Positions 50,390 through 59,337 are shown, counted from the stretch's first letter. The stretch is DNA of 64,000 nucleotides from Streptomyces kronopolitis (GCF_014646275.1 NZ_BMND01000002.1:248001-312000), one strand, 5' to 3'. Notes: a model not told the origin generated them from the sequence alone. Numbers and translations: made by a program.

Positions 50390-50890
50390 GTGGACCGTCA
50401 CGAACTCGCCAAGGGGGCAGGCATGTCCGCCGGTCCGGACGAGGCCGCGCACGCCGCCAAGACCGCCATCGCCCGCCGGCTCCGCCATCTCCGCCAGCAC
50501 CACCCCGAAGGCCCCGTCACCCTGGCCCGGCTCGCGGAACTCGCCGGGGTCTCGAAGCGCACCCTGGCCGCCGCCGAATCCGCGGACGGCACCAACCTGA
50601 CCGTGGAGACGCTCGTCAAGGTGGCCCACAGCCTGGGCATCTCCCGCGTCGCCTACTTCCTCGACGAGCAGGTCTTCAACGACGTCAACTCCGAGCTGGA
50701 GCTGCTCAGCAAGTTGCGCAGCCATCGCGTGGAGAGCGTGGCACTGCGCCAGACCGGACCCGCCGCGCCCGCCTCCTCGCTGACCGAACTGAGCCATCTC
50801 ATCACCCGGTTGGTCACCACCGCCGAAGCCGCCCGGGCGACCCTCGAGGACCTTCCGGGGCAGGGCGGCGACGACGCCACCGCGCAGTGA
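50390..50890 (+). CDS. XRE-family helix-turn-helix regulator
   Basis: 166 residues. The helix-turn-helix runs IARRLRHLRQHHPEGPVTLARLAELAGVSKRTLAAAESADGTNLTVETLVKVAHSLGIS, near residues 25-85; the C-terminal part is helical and probably dimerises. The GTG at 50390 has GAGGGA upstream. Its stop shares one base with the ATG of the ImmA/IrrE protease gene. In other systems (ImmR-ImmA, DdrO-IrrE) such a peptidase cleaves or inactivates the XRE repressor, and that is the most likely relation here. Confidence 0.88.
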   Translation: MDRHELAKGAGMSAGPDEAAHAAKTAIARRLRHLRQHHPEGPVTLARLAELAGVSKRTLAAAESADGTNLTVETLVKVAHSLGISRVAYFLDEQVFNDVNSELELLSKLRSHRVESVALRQTGPAAPASSLTELSHLITRLVTTAEAARATLEDLPGQGGDDATAQ

Positions 50891-51462
50891 TGGTGATGCG
50901 CTGGCGGCACCGGCACGTGGACCCGCAGGCGGCGCGGCTGCGCGAGGCGTGCGAGCGACGGGTCGACGAGCTGGAGCTGCCCGCCCGCACCGAGCTGTCC
51001 GTCGACGACCTGTGCGCCCACCTCAGCCGGCGCTCCGGACGGCCCATCCAGCTGCTGCCCTGCCCCCTGCCGCTGGGCAGCCCCGACGGCCTCTGGGTCT
51101 CCACGGCCGGCGCGGAGTACGTCGTCTACGAGGAGCGGCTCGCCCCCGTGCACCAGCAGCAGGTCATCCTGCACGAGCTGGGCCACCTCATCTGCGACCA
51201 CGAGGCGAGCCCGGTCCTCACCCCCGAGGCCTCCCGGCTGCTGCTGCCCTCGCTCGACCCCACGCTGATCCGCCGGACCCTGGGCCGCGAACACGCCCGG
51301 TCCTGGGCGGAGACCGAAGCCGAGTACGTCGGCTCCCTGATCGGACGACGGATCGGCAGCTGGACCACCGGCCGGCCCCGGCCCGTCCCACCCGCCATGC
51401 AGGAGCTGGTCGCCCGGCTCGGTGCGCTGGACAATCCCGCCTTCCGAGGAAGTCATGAATAG
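50890..51462 (+). CDS. ImmA/IrrE-family metallopeptidase
   Basis: 190 residues. The zinc-binding HExxH lies in QQVILHELGHLICDHEAS, near residue 97, with an acidic third-ligand candidate downstream in EAEYVGSLIG. The protein has no signal peptide and no fused domain. ImmA/IrrE peptidases act on a cognate XRE repressor when triggered by DNA damage or another signal. It is translationally coupled to the XRE gene before it (1-base overlap) and to the membrane-protein gene after it (8-base overlap). Confidence 0.88.
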   Translation: MVMRWRHRHVDPQAARLREACERRVDELELPARTELSVDDLCAHLSRRSGRPIQLLPCPLPLGSPDGLWVSTAGAEYVVYEERLAPVHQQQVILHELGHLICDHEASPVLTPEASRLLLPSLDPTLIRRTLGREHARSWAETEAEYVGSLIGRRIGSWTTGRPRPVPPAMQELVARLGALDNPAFRGSHE

Positions 51463-52645
51463 CGTTCTCTACCCCTTGTGCGCCGTCGTCGCCGGCCTGG
51501 CGCTGCTGTACAAACTGCGCGTGCTGCGCACCGACCGGTCCGTGACGCAGCTCGCGCTGCTCGGCAACTTCTTCTTCCTGTTCGTCACCTACACCGTCTC
51601 CACCCCCGCGGTCTGGGCGGCCCTCAGCAGCGCCGTCGGCATCGTCAACTTCTCCGGGCTGCTGTCGCAGAGCTGCGTCGTCCTGCTGACGGCCTGCCAG
51701 CAGGTCGTGCTGCTCCACCTCACCCATGAAGCCCCCCTCGCCTGGCGCAAGGCGCGGCCCCGGCTGATCGGGCTCGGGCTCGTCCTCGCCGCCATGGTCG
51801 CGCTGTTCGCCGCGGCCACCAGCCGCGGTGAGAAGCCCGACGACTTCGCCCTCGACAGCGCCCAGTACTACCCCGCCTACCTCACCCTCTATCTGCTCGC
51901 CTACGCCGCGAACCAGATCGACGTGGGCGTCCTCGGCTGGCGCTACGCCCGGATCGCACCGCACCCCTGGATGCGCCGCGGGCTGTACCTCATCGCCGCC
52001 ACCCTGCCGTTCGCCCTCGTCTACACCGGCTGCCGGGCCGCCGACATCGTCGCTGCCCAGTTCGGCGTCGGCGGGCAGGCCTGGGAGCCCGTGGCGCAGG
52101 TCGCCGTCACCATCGCCACCCTCAGCAAGACCCTGGGCTGGATCCTGCCCGACTGGGGCCGCCATCTCAGCGCGCTGTGGGGGCGGTTCACCGACTACCG
52201 CGCCTTCCGGGAGCTCGGCCCGCTGCACCGCGAGGTCACCTCCCAGATCCCCGAACCGGTGCTGCACCTCGAACCCGACACGGATCTGCGCACCCGCCTC
52301 TACCGCAGGCTCGTGGAGATCCGCGACGCCCAGTGGGCACTGCGGGTGTGGACCCCGGCCGCGGTGGCCGGCGCCGCCGAGGAGCGCGCCCTCGCGGCCG
52401 GTCTGGCCGGCACCGACCTGGCGGCCACCGTCGAGGCGGCACAGCTCAGGGCCGCCCTGGAGGCGCGCGCCGCCCAGCGCCGGCCCGCCGTCCACCCGCA
52501 GACCCCCCGGATGGCGGAGCCCCAGGACCTCGCCGCCGAACTCGCCTTCCAGCGCAAGCTGGCGCGCGCCTTCACCACGTCCCCGATCGCCCGGGCCGCG
52601 GCCGCGCACCCCGCGGCCGTCCCGGCACCCCAGGAACGCCCATGA
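51455..52645 (+). CDS. MAB_1171c-like multi-pass membrane protein
   Basis: 396 residues. The N-terminal 220 residues hold about seven membrane helices (for example PLCAVVAGLALLYKL, FFFLFVTYTV, LGLVLAAMVALFAAA and YPAYLTLYLLAYAANQ); the C-terminal part is soluble, helical and Pro/Ala-rich. I recall this layout as the MAB_1171c family, called a putative transporter without evidence of transport; it recurs with XRE, ImmA/IrrE and P450 genes in Streptomyces. It could be a membrane sensor for the peptidase. It overlaps both neighbours (8 bases before, 4 after). Confidence 0.72.
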   Translation: MNSVLYPLCAVVAGLALLYKLRVLRTDRSVTQLALLGNFFFLFVTYTVSTPAVWAALSSAVGIVNFSGLLSQSCVVLLTACQQVVLLHLTHEAPLAWRKARPRLIGLGLVLAAMVALFAAATSRGEKPDDFALDSAQYYPAYLTLYLLAYAANQIDVGVLGWRYARIAPHPWMRRGLYLIAATLPFALVYTGCRAADIVAAQFGVGGQAWEPVAQVAVTIATLSKTLGWILPDWGRHLSALWGRFTDYRAFRELGPLHREVTSQIPEPVLHLEPDTDLRTRLYRRLVEIRDAQWALRVWTPAAVAGAAEERALAAGLAGTDLAATVEAAQLRAALEARAAQRRPAVHPQTPRMAEPQDLAAELAFQRKLARAFTTSPIARAAAAHPAAVPAPQERP

Positions 52646-53835
52646 CGCAGCCGACCACCGCCCTCAGCCGGCCCTTCGACCACGAGTTCTTCCAGGACCC
52701 GTACCCCACCTACGCCCGGCTGCGCGACGCGGGGTCCGTGCACCGGATCGCACTGCCCGACGGGTCCCCCGTCTGGCTCGTCACCCGCGAGCGCGACGTC
52801 AGGGCCGGACTCACCGACACCCGGCTGTCGGTGAACAAGGCGCATTCCACGAACGGTTACCGGGGCTTCTCCCTGCCGCCCGCGCTGGACGCCAACCTCC
52901 TCAACATCGACCCCGACGACCATCTGCGGCTGCGCCGGCTGGTCTCGAAGGGCTTCACGCCGCGGCACGTCGAGCAACTCCGCACGCGGGTGGCCACGGT
53001 GGCCGCGCAGCTCGCCGACCGGCTGGCCGAGGCCGGGGAGGCCGACCTGGTCACGACGTTCGCCAACCCCCTGCCGCTGGCCGTCATCGGCGACCTGCTG
53101 GCCGTGCCCGAGGCGGACAGCCGCACGTTCTCCGGCTGGGTCGCCGCGATGTTCGCCCCCGAGTACCCGGGACACACCGCCGAGGCGATCGGACACATCC
53201 ACCGCTACCTCGTGGACCTCATCGCCGACCGCCGGGCCCGGCCCGCGGACGACCTGCTGTCCTCCCTGATCGCCACCCGCGACGAGGGCACCCGGCTCAG
53301 CGAGGACGAACTGGTCTCGCTGGCCTTCCTGATCCTCATGGCGGGCAGCGAGAACACCCAGCACCTGATCAGCGGCGGGCTGCTCGCCCTGCTCCGCCAC
53401 CCCGACCAGCTGCGCACCCTGCGGGCGCGGCCCGAGCTGATGCCCGAGGCCGTGGAGGAGCTGTTCCGCTTCGCCCACCCCAACCAGATGGCCATCCGGC
53501 GCTTCCCCACCGAGCCCGTCGACATCGGCGGCGTACGGATTCCGGCCGGCGACACCGTGCTGCTCGGCCTCGCCGCCGCCCACCGCGACCCGGCCCGCTA
53601 CCCCGAACCGGACCGCTTCGACCTCCACCGCGCCGACAAGGTGCACCTCGCACTCGGCCACGGCGTCCACTACTGCCTGGGCGCCGCCCTGGCCCGGCTG
53701 GAGATCCGCACCGCCCTTTCCACCCTCCTCGACCGCTTCCCGCGGCTGCGGCTCGCCGTCCCCGACGAACAGCTGCAGTGGCGCGCGTCGTTCCGGTCGC
53801 ACGCCCTCAAGCGGCTGCCTGTCGCGGTCGGGTGA
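52642..53835 (+). CDS. Cytochrome P450 with an AGSENT I-helix
   Basis: 397 residues. The heme motif LGHGVHYCLGAALARLE and the K-helix EELFRFAHP are intact. The I-helix reads LILMAGSENTQHLI; the usual AGxET/DT has Asn in the fifth place, which may affect proton delivery, though several natural-product P450s vary here. Its start overlaps the membrane-protein gene by four bases, making it the last gene of the XRE-ImmA operon. Substrate unknown; a role in tailoring a signalling molecule or natural product is plausible. Confidence 0.9.
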   Translation: MTQPTTALSRPFDHEFFQDPYPTYARLRDAGSVHRIALPDGSPVWLVTRERDVRAGLTDTRLSVNKAHSTNGYRGFSLPPALDANLLNIDPDDHLRLRRLVSKGFTPRHVEQLRTRVATVAAQLADRLAEAGEADLVTTFANPLPLAVIGDLLAVPEADSRTFSGWVAAMFAPEYPGHTAEAIGHIHRYLVDLIADRRARPADDLLSSLIATRDEGTRLSEDELVSLAFLILMAGSENTQHLISGGLLALLRHPDQLRTLRARPELMPEAVEELFRFAHPNQMAIRRFPTEPVDIGGVRIPAGDTVLLGLAAAHRDPARYPEPDRFDLHRADKVHLALGHGVHYCLGAALARLEIRTALSTLLDRFPRLRLAVPDEQLQWRASFRSHALKRLPVAVG

Positions 53836-53878
53836 GCGCCCCGGAGGGCCCGCTGAGCGCCCCGGACGGCCCGCGGGG

Positions 53879-54634
53879 TCAGAGGCGGCGTGCGAAGAGT
53901 TCCAGCAGGTTGCGCCAGTGCCGCTCGTCCGCCTCGGCGTCGTACGCGGCGGTGTCGGCCTGGGTGTAGCCGTGGGAGGCGCCCTCGTACCGTTCGCTGC
54001 GGTACGTCACGCCCGCCGCGTCCGCGGCCTGCTCCAGGGCCTCGATCCGGTCGGCCGGCATCGACTGGTCCTGGTCGGCGTGGCCGAAGTACAGCTCCGC
54101 CGTGACGCGGCCGAGGAGCCGGTGCGGGCTGTCCTCGGCCTCGGTGACCAGGCGGCCGGCGTGGAAGGAGGCCACCGCCCCGAAACGGTCGGGGTGGGCC
54201 GCGGCGGTGCGCAGCGCGAGGACGCCACCCATGCAGTAGCCGGCGGTGCCCATCGGCCCGTCGGCGACCAGCGGGGAGGCGTCCAGCCAGTCGAGGTAGG
54301 CGCCGACGTCCCGCAGCGCCAGGTCGGGAGTGAGCGACTGGACCAGGCCGAAGAGCGGCTTGAAGATCTCCGGCCGCTGGGCGGGATCGATGAAGTCCGG
54401 CAGCTCCACCACGGGGGCGCGCCCGGCCCGGTACAGGACATTGGGCACCAGCACCGTGTAGCCGTGCCCGGCCAGCCGGCGGGCGATGTCCTCCAGTGCG
54501 GGGCGCAGCCCGAAGGCGTCCATGTAGAGCAGGACGCCGGGGTGCGCCGCGCCGTCGCCGGGGTGCGCGAGGTAGGCGTCGGCGGTCCCGTCCGGGGTGC
54601 GGATGTCCAGGGAGGTTCCTTGCACGTTTGTCAT
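53879..54634 (-). CDS. Dienelactone hydrolase-family protein
   Basis: 251 residues, alpha/beta hydrolase. The nucleophile Cys lies in GTAGYCMGGVLAL; an Asp (HADQDQSM) and a His (GASHGYTQ) complete the triad expected of dienelactone hydrolases. Substrates are lactones or esters from aromatic breakdown, but the family is broad. The ATG at 54634 follows GGAAAGG. The gene converges with the P450 gene and shows no co-transcribed partner. Confidence 0.9.
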   Translation of the reverse strand: MTNVQGTSLDIRTPDGTADAYLAHPGDGAAHPGVLLYMDAFGLRPALEDIARRLAGHGYTVLVPNVLYRAGRAPVVELPDFIDPAQRPEIFKPLFGLVQSLTPDLALRDVGAYLDWLDASPLVADGPMGTAGYCMGGVLALRTAAAHPDRFGAVASFHAGRLVTEAEDSPHRLLGRVTAELYFGHADQDQSMPADRIEALEQAADAAGVTYRSERYEGASHGYTQADTAAYDAEADERHWRNLLELFARRL

Positions 54635-55058
54635 GCTCGCTTTCCTTTCCTCCGGCTGCCGGCCATCAGGCCGCCGGCGAGGGTGCTGTCGGTCACGGTG
54701 GTGTCGGTCACGGTGCCACCTGTGACGGTGTGATCCGTCACGGGGCCGGCCGCCACGGGGCTCCGGGCGGCGCGCGGAGGGGGCGGCGGCCCGCCGCCGG
54801 TCACCACGCCGGCGGATCGTCCCACAGTAGCGACGGTCCGCAGCACCTCGGCTGCGGACCGTGCCCGCGCCCGCCCGCGCCGAAGGGCATTTCTTGACCA
54901 GGGAAAAAGGATGCGATTGCCTTGGGCCGAGGGAAGTTGATCCGGAACGCGTCCGGATCGCGGTCCGCTCCCGGGGCGGTGGGGGAGGACCGCGGCAGCC
55001 GTGCGGGACCCAGACCCCCACACCACCGCTCACCCCCCACAAAGGATGCAGCCCGACG
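54635..55058. other. 424-bp interval with short tandem repeats
   Basis: No supported gene. TGTCGGTCACGGTG occurs at 54687-54700 and 54702-54715 (15-bp period) with two more diverged copies to 54757; the copies lie in the promoter region of the dienelactone hydrolase gene. The rest is the leader of the chitinase gene. A frame through the repeats encoding T-V-T-D units has no family support. Confidence 0.45.
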
Positions 55059-56171
55059 ATGACGAAGCACACCTCACAGCCCGCCGTGCGCGGGAGCCGC
55101 ACTCGGATACCGGCCGCCATGGCGGCGGCGACGGCCGCGGCACTCGCGGCGTCGCTGCTCGCCGGCTGCTCGTCCGGCGACCCGGACCCCGCCAAGACCC
55201 CCGGGCCGGCGACGCCCCCGCCGCACAAGAGCACGCCCCCCGCGACCAAGGCGCCCTCCCCGCACGCCCCCTCCAGGCCCTCCGGCGCCTTCGCCCCGTA
55301 CGTCGACACCTCGCTCACGCCCTCCTACGACCTCCTCAAGGGCGCCCGGGAGACCGGCGTGAAGGACTACACCCTGGCGTTTGTCTCCCCGGGCGGCGGC
55401 TGCGAGCCCAAGTGGGGCGGACGGCAGGAACTGGCCGACAACCCGGTGGCGGAGCAGGCGGAGCAACTGCGCGCCCAGGGCGGCGAGGTGCGGATCTCCT
55501 TCGGCGGCCAGAGCGGCAACGAGCTGGCGCGGTCCTGCGGTTCGGTGGACAAGCTGGTGGACGCCTACCGCAAGGTCATCGACGCCTACCATCTGACCGG
55601 GGCCGACTTCGACATCGAGGCCGCCGCCCTGACCGACACCAAGGCCAACGACAGGCGCGCCCGGGCGATCGCCAAGCTCCAGCAGAGCCGGAAGCTGGAC
55701 GTCTCCTTCACCCTGCCGGTGATGCCCTCGGGCCTGAACCGGAACTCCGTCGCCCTCCTGAGGAGCGCGAAGAAGAACGGCGTCCGGATCTCCACCGTGA
55801 ACATCATGGCCATGGACTACGGCACCTCCTACACCGGCGACATGGGCAAATACGCCATCGCCGCCGCTACTGCCACCCAGCGGCAGGTCAAGTCCGCGCT
55901 GGGCCTGAGCGGTGAGGCCGCGGCGTGGAAGGCGGTCGGCGTCACGCCGATGATCGGGGTGAACGACGTCAAGGGCGAGATCTTCACGCCCGGCGACGCG
56001 GCCGAACTCAAGGCCTTCGCCCGGCAGAAGGGGCTCGGCCGGCTGTCGATGTGGTCCGCCACCCGCGACAAGCCGTGCCCGGAGGGCGCCAACATCCAGG
56101 CGCAGGCAACGTGTTCCAGCACCGGGAAGAACACCAACGAGTTCATGCGGGCCTTCACGGGCCGCGGCTGA
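55059..56171 (+). CDS. GH18 chitinase-like lipoprotein
   Basis: 370 residues. The N-terminus is a lipoprotein signal ending in the lipobox SLLAGC, then a Pro/Ala/Lys linker. The catalytic barrel has FGGQSGNELA (second strand motif) and the GH18 catalytic motif in GADFDIEAAAL with the general-acid Glu; FTLPVMPSGL and VNIMAMDYGTSY are typical of bacterial GH18 chitinases. It would cleave chitin at the outer face of the membrane. The ATG at 55059 has AAAGGA about 12 bases upstream. No DasR-like site is seen before it. Confidence 0.88.
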   Translation: MTKHTSQPAVRGSRTRIPAAMAAATAAALAASLLAGCSSGDPDPAKTPGPATPPPHKSTPPATKAPSPHAPSRPSGAFAPYVDTSLTPSYDLLKGARETGVKDYTLAFVSPGGGCEPKWGGRQELADNPVAEQAEQLRAQGGEVRISFGGQSGNELARSCGSVDKLVDAYRKVIDAYHLTGADFDIEAAALTDTKANDRRARAIAKLQQSRKLDVSFTLPVMPSGLNRNSVALLRSAKKNGVRISTVNIMAMDYGTSYTGDMGKYAIAAATATQRQVKSALGLSGEAAAWKAVGVTPMIGVNDVKGEIFTPGDAAELKAFARQKGLGRLSMWSATRDKPCPEGANIQAQATCSSTGKNTNEFMRAFTGRG

Positions 56172-56350
56172 CGGCCATCGGCGCCCTGCGTGGCAGGGCC
56201 CGCCGCCCGGCCGGAACCCCCGGCCGGGCGAACGACGAGCGGCCGAACGACGGCCCCGATACGTTTCGTTCGCGCCCTTCGGAACTTTTCGCCCCCGCGA
56301 GGCATCTCCTCCTTCGTACGGATGGTGCCCGTTGAGAGGAGCTGTTCCGG

Positions 56351-57085
56351 ATGGTGCGTCGCGTGCGTGTGCTGCTGTTGACCGCGTTACTGCTGCTGAC
56401 CGGTGTGGTGATGTCGTCCGCGCCGGCCTCCGCCGTCATCGGCGGCTCGAAGAGTACCTACGGCCCGTGGGCGGTGCGCATGCTCATCGACGGCAAGCCG
56501 ACGTGCACCGGCACCGCCGTCACCGACCGGTGGATCATCAGCGCCTCGCACTGCTTCTACGAGCAGGCGCAGCCGGTCGCCGACAAGCGGATCTCGTTCC
56601 GGGTCGGCAACCTCGACATGCGGAAGGGCACCACGGTCCGCCCGCTCCCCGGCAAGCGCGCGGGAAGCGCGCACTCCGACATGATGCTCATCAAGGTCCA
56701 GCCGATGAACATCCGCACGGCGCCCCTGGCCACGGCCGGCGTGCACCTCGGCCAGGTGGTGCGGCAGTACGGGTGGGGCGCCACCTGCACCGGGGACGAG
56801 AACACCTGCCAGTCTCCCGTGCTCAAGCAGTCCGACCTGCGCGTCGTACGGCCGGACGATCCCCGCTGCGCGGGCTTCACCGCCCCGGGCGGCCCGGACT
56901 TCTGCATGGAAAAGGTGTCCGGGATTCCCGCCGGCGGCGATTCCGGCGGCCCGGTGATGAGCATCGGCCCGCACGGCACCGAAACCCTCCTCGGCGTCTT
57001 CAACGGCTCCGACCGGGAGACGACCGCCCAGGCCGGTGAGGTCTCCCAGCAGCTCGCCTGGATCCGCTCCGTCACCCGCCACTAG
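56351..57085 (+). CDS. Secreted trypsin-like serine protease with a TTA codon
   Basis: 244 residues. A signal peptide (RVRVLLLTALLLLTGVVM) ends in SASA-type sequence before VIGGSKS, the activation start of S1 proteases. The triad is visible: His in IISASHCF, Asp in AHSDMMLI, Ser in PAGGDSGGPVM; cysteines pair around them. The thirteenth codon is TTA (56387-56389), so translation should depend on the bldA tRNA and be linked to development. A second serine protease gene lies 60 bp downstream on the same strand. Confidence 0.9.
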   Translation: MVRRVRVLLLTALLLLTGVVMSSAPASAVIGGSKSTYGPWAVRMLIDGKPTCTGTAVTDRWIISASHCFYEQAQPVADKRISFRVGNLDMRKGTTVRPLPGKRAGSAHSDMMLIKVQPMNIRTAPLATAGVHLGQVVRQYGWGATCTGDENTCQSPVLKQSDLRVVRPDDPRCAGFTAPGGPDFCMEKVSGIPAGGDSGGPVMSIGPHGTETLLGVFNGSDRETTAQAGEVSQQLAWIRSVTRH

Positions 57086-57145
57086 GGCGCGTCGGCCAGG
57101 CCCCGTCGGCAAGGCCCCATCGGCACCGAGGAGACACCACCCACC

Positions 57146-58075
57146 ATGCCCAAGACCCCAACTTCCTTGCTGCTGCGCCTTCGTGGCCGGGCCATGGCAC
57201 TCGCCGTGGCCGGTACGGCCCTCGCCCTCGCCGTCCCCCTCCCGGCGACGGCAACGGCCAAGGCCGGTTCGATGCCCCGAGCCGCCGCGGCCGACCCGGT
57301 CTCCGTCCTGGCGTACACGGCCAAGGAACGCCGGGAATCACTCGCCTACTGGACGCCCGCCCGTATCAAGGCCGTCGGGAAGTCCGTCGACCTCGGGCCG
57401 ACCGGGCCGAGGGCCAAGCCGTGGCAGGGCACCGCGTTGAAGACGATCGGGCGGCTCTTCTTCGTCAACGCGAACGGCGCCGACACCTGGTGCACGGCGA
57501 CGGCGGTGAAGAGCGCCAACCGCTCCGCCGTGATGACCGCCGCACACTGTGTCCGCCGGGGTTCCTCTCCCGGCAACACCCACATCCTGATGGTGTTCGC
57601 CCCCGGCTACAGCAAGGGCAAGCTGCCCTACGGCGCGTTCGCGGTCCGCACCGCGATGACCCCGCGCGCCTGGGAGAACGACTCCACCGACGACCTGGCC
57701 ACGCTGGTGGTCGACACCGACGGGAGCGGCCGCAAGCTCACCGATGTCGTGGGCGGCCAGGACATCGCCTTCAACCGCCCCGTCGGCGGCACCATTTCCT
57801 CCTTCGGCTACTCCGCCACCCGCCCGCAGCTCGGCGAGGAACTCCTGCGCTGCGTCGGTACGGCGAAGAAGCAGAGCGCCCAGCAGGCCATCCCCTGCGA
57901 CATGAGCGGCGGCTCCAGCGGCGGCCCGTGGCTGGCCGACTTCCACACCCCCACCGGCAAGGGCACCCTGGTCTCGGTCAACAGCTCACTGGACTCGCTG
58001 ACACCGACCCAGATGCAGGGAGAAGTACTGGGAACCACCGCCGAGAAGGTGTACGACCGGGCCCAGCACGGCTGA
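57146..58075 (+). CDS. Secreted serine protease, S1/V8-like
   Basis: 309 residues. A long signal region (RGRAMALAVAGTALALAVPL..) and an apparent propeptide of about 55 residues precede the catalytic part. The triad is His in MTAAHCVRR, Asp in STDDLATLV and Ser in MSGGSSGGPWL. The fold resembles secreted trypsin/V8-like peptidases with two cysteine pairs (WCTA..AAHC; LRCVG..IPCDM). It follows the trypsin-like gene by 60 bp and may be co-transcribed, giving a two-protease unit. Confidence 0.87.
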   Translation: MPKTPTSLLLRLRGRAMALAVAGTALALAVPLPATATAKAGSMPRAAAADPVSVLAYTAKERRESLAYWTPARIKAVGKSVDLGPTGPRAKPWQGTALKTIGRLFFVNANGADTWCTATAVKSANRSAVMTAAHCVRRGSSPGNTHILMVFAPGYSKGKLPYGAFAVRTAMTPRAWENDSTDDLATLVVDTDGSGRKLTDVVGGQDIAFNRPVGGTISSFGYSATRPQLGEELLRCVGTAKKQSAQQAIPCDMSGGSSGGPWLADFHTPTGKGTLVSVNSSLDSLTPTQMQGEVLGTTAEKVYDRAQHG

Positions 58076-58118
58076 TGCGGGGTGTGGGTGCTCCGCCGCG
58101 TGGCATCTGGAGGTACCC

Positions 58119-58385
58119 CTAGAGGTGCCAGCTGACCGTTCCGCCGGACGAGGTCAGGACGAAGAGCAGGACGAGGTCGAGGACGCCGAAGGCGATGCCC
58201 AGCCAGGCGCGCAGGCGGCGGATCGTGCCGCGGGCCAGTGCCAGGATGCCGAACAGGACGGCGCAGGGGCCGAAGAAGACGTTGAAGACCACGGTCCCCA
58301 CCAGGCCGCAGACGAACGCGGCGACGGCCATCCGGTCGGCCTGCGGGCGGGGCCCGGTCTTCAGCGGAATCCAGGTCGAGGTCAT
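58119..58385 (-). CDS. DUF4190-like small membrane protein
   Basis: 88 residues with two or three hydrophobic helices: AVAAFVCGLVGTVVFNVFFGPCAVLFGILAL, a basic loop RGTIRRLRAW, then LGIAFGVLDLVLLFVLT. This matches the short DUF4190-type domain, which often neighbours transporter or protease genes but has no known activity. It overlaps a 55-residue membrane protein gene by four bases. Confidence 0.72.
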   Translation of the reverse strand: MTSTWIPLKTGPRPQADRMAVAAFVCGLVGTVVFNVFFGPCAVLFGILALARGTIRRLRAWLGIAFGVLDLVLLFVLTSSGGTVSWHL

Positions 58386-58549
58386 CGCGAGGCTCCCTTC
58401 ATGCCGCTCTTGCGGCGTTCCCGCCAGAAGAACACCGCGAGCCAGGCCGTGATGGCGATCCCGCCCAGCACCGTGACGGGCACCGGGACATGACCCGCCG
58501 TCCCGAGCAACGCACCGAAGAGGAAGAGGGAGACGACCAAAAAGAGCAT
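58382..58549 (-). CDS. 55-residue two-helix membrane protein
   Basis: 55 residues: LFLVVSLFLFGALLGTAG and VTVLGGIAITAWLAVFFWRERRKSG, the latter ending in a basic, cytoplasm-facing tail. The ATG at 58549 follows AAAGG. Its last codon overlaps the start of the DUF4190-like gene (ATGA), so both are made together. No named family recognised. Confidence 0.65.
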   Translation of the reverse strand: MLFLVVSLFLFGALLGTAGHVPVPVTVLGGIAITAWLAVFFWRERRKSGMKGASR

Positions 58550-58714
58550 GCTGTGCCTTTCATGCGAAGGCCGGCCGATACCGCAACCGGCCCGGGCGGG
58601 CACCTGCCGCTCCGTTGCGGCGGCTTGCGTGAACCGGGTACCCGGTTCACGCCCACCTATGGGCGCCGGTGTCATACCGTGCGCGTCATCAACGGATCAG
58701 GCGTGGCGGTGGCG

Positions 58715-59134
58715 TCATGGCGACTCCTGGGGGACGGCCGCCCCGGTCGTGGCCCGGTAGTGGGCGAGTTGGGTGATGCCGTTGTAGCCGTAGCTTTCGG
58801 GGTGGAGTTCGTAGAGGGCTACGCCGGCGACCGGGGGGAGGATGCCCAGGGTTTCCCGTAGCAGGGCGTAGGCGCCGGTGAGGAAGTGGGCTTTTTCCTC
58901 GGCGCTGTTGGTGCCCGCGGTGATGCTCGCTTCCACGTGTGCGCCGGTGGCTTCGTGGACCGGGCGGCCGGCGACGAAGAAGTGGTCGGCGGGGACCGGG
59001 TGGACATGGACCGTGGTGCGGGCCGCGGACTTTCCGAGGGCGGAGACGGCCAGGTCCGTGAGGCCCTCGGCGAGAGCGTGGCGGCGGGCGGGGGGCAGGT
59101 CAGGGTCGGAGACGGTGACTCGGATGTAGGGCAT
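58715..59134 (-). CDS. Tautomerase-family protein
   Basis: 139 residues. The mature N-terminus begins with Pro (MPYIRVTVSDPDLPPARRHALAEGLTDLAV), the catalytic base of the tautomerase superfamily, and VHVHPVPADHFFVAGRPV follows. At about twice the length of 4-oxalocrotonate tautomerase it resembles the fused-dimer (macrophage-inhibitory-factor or cis-CaaD-like) members. It is divergent from a LysR gene, which probably controls it. Confidence 0.85.
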   Translation of the reverse strand: MPYIRVTVSDPDLPPARRHALAEGLTDLAVSALGKSAARTTVHVHPVPADHFFVAGRPVHEATGAHVEASITAGTNSAEEKAHFLTGAYALLRETLGILPPVAGVALYELHPESYGYNGITQLAHYRATTGAAVPQESP

Positions 59135-59166
59135 GGGGCGGTGCCTTTCCGGGAGTGGAGTGAATG

Positions 59167-59308
59167 CTCATGAGCTTCTCCGGTCAGGGACGATGGGTCC
59201 AACGAGGAGCGTCGATGGGGGCATGAGAGGGCCTCATGGGCATCCGTGGGAGGGAGGGTGTGGGAGGGGCTCGGTGTCCTGTCGAGAGTGGCTTCATGTG
59301 CTCTCATG
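59167..59308. promoter_or_regulatory. CTCATG motif cluster between tautomerase and LysR genes
   Basis: CTCATGAG at 59167-59174 and CATGAG-N5-CTCATG at 59222-59238 are palindromic; another CTCATG lies at 59303-59308. LysR regulators usually bind such dyads in the shared promoter. The region is slightly less GC-rich than its flanks. Confidence 0.5.
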
Positions 59309-59337
59309 GCGGGGCACGAGAGGGAGGGAGCGGGGGC

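Noticed and set aside
54631..55026. A minus-strand frame overlapping the dienelactone hydrolase start (ATGA)
   Set aside because: The product is low-complexity with T-V-T-D repeats from tandem DNA and has no ribosome site or family; the overlap seems accidental.
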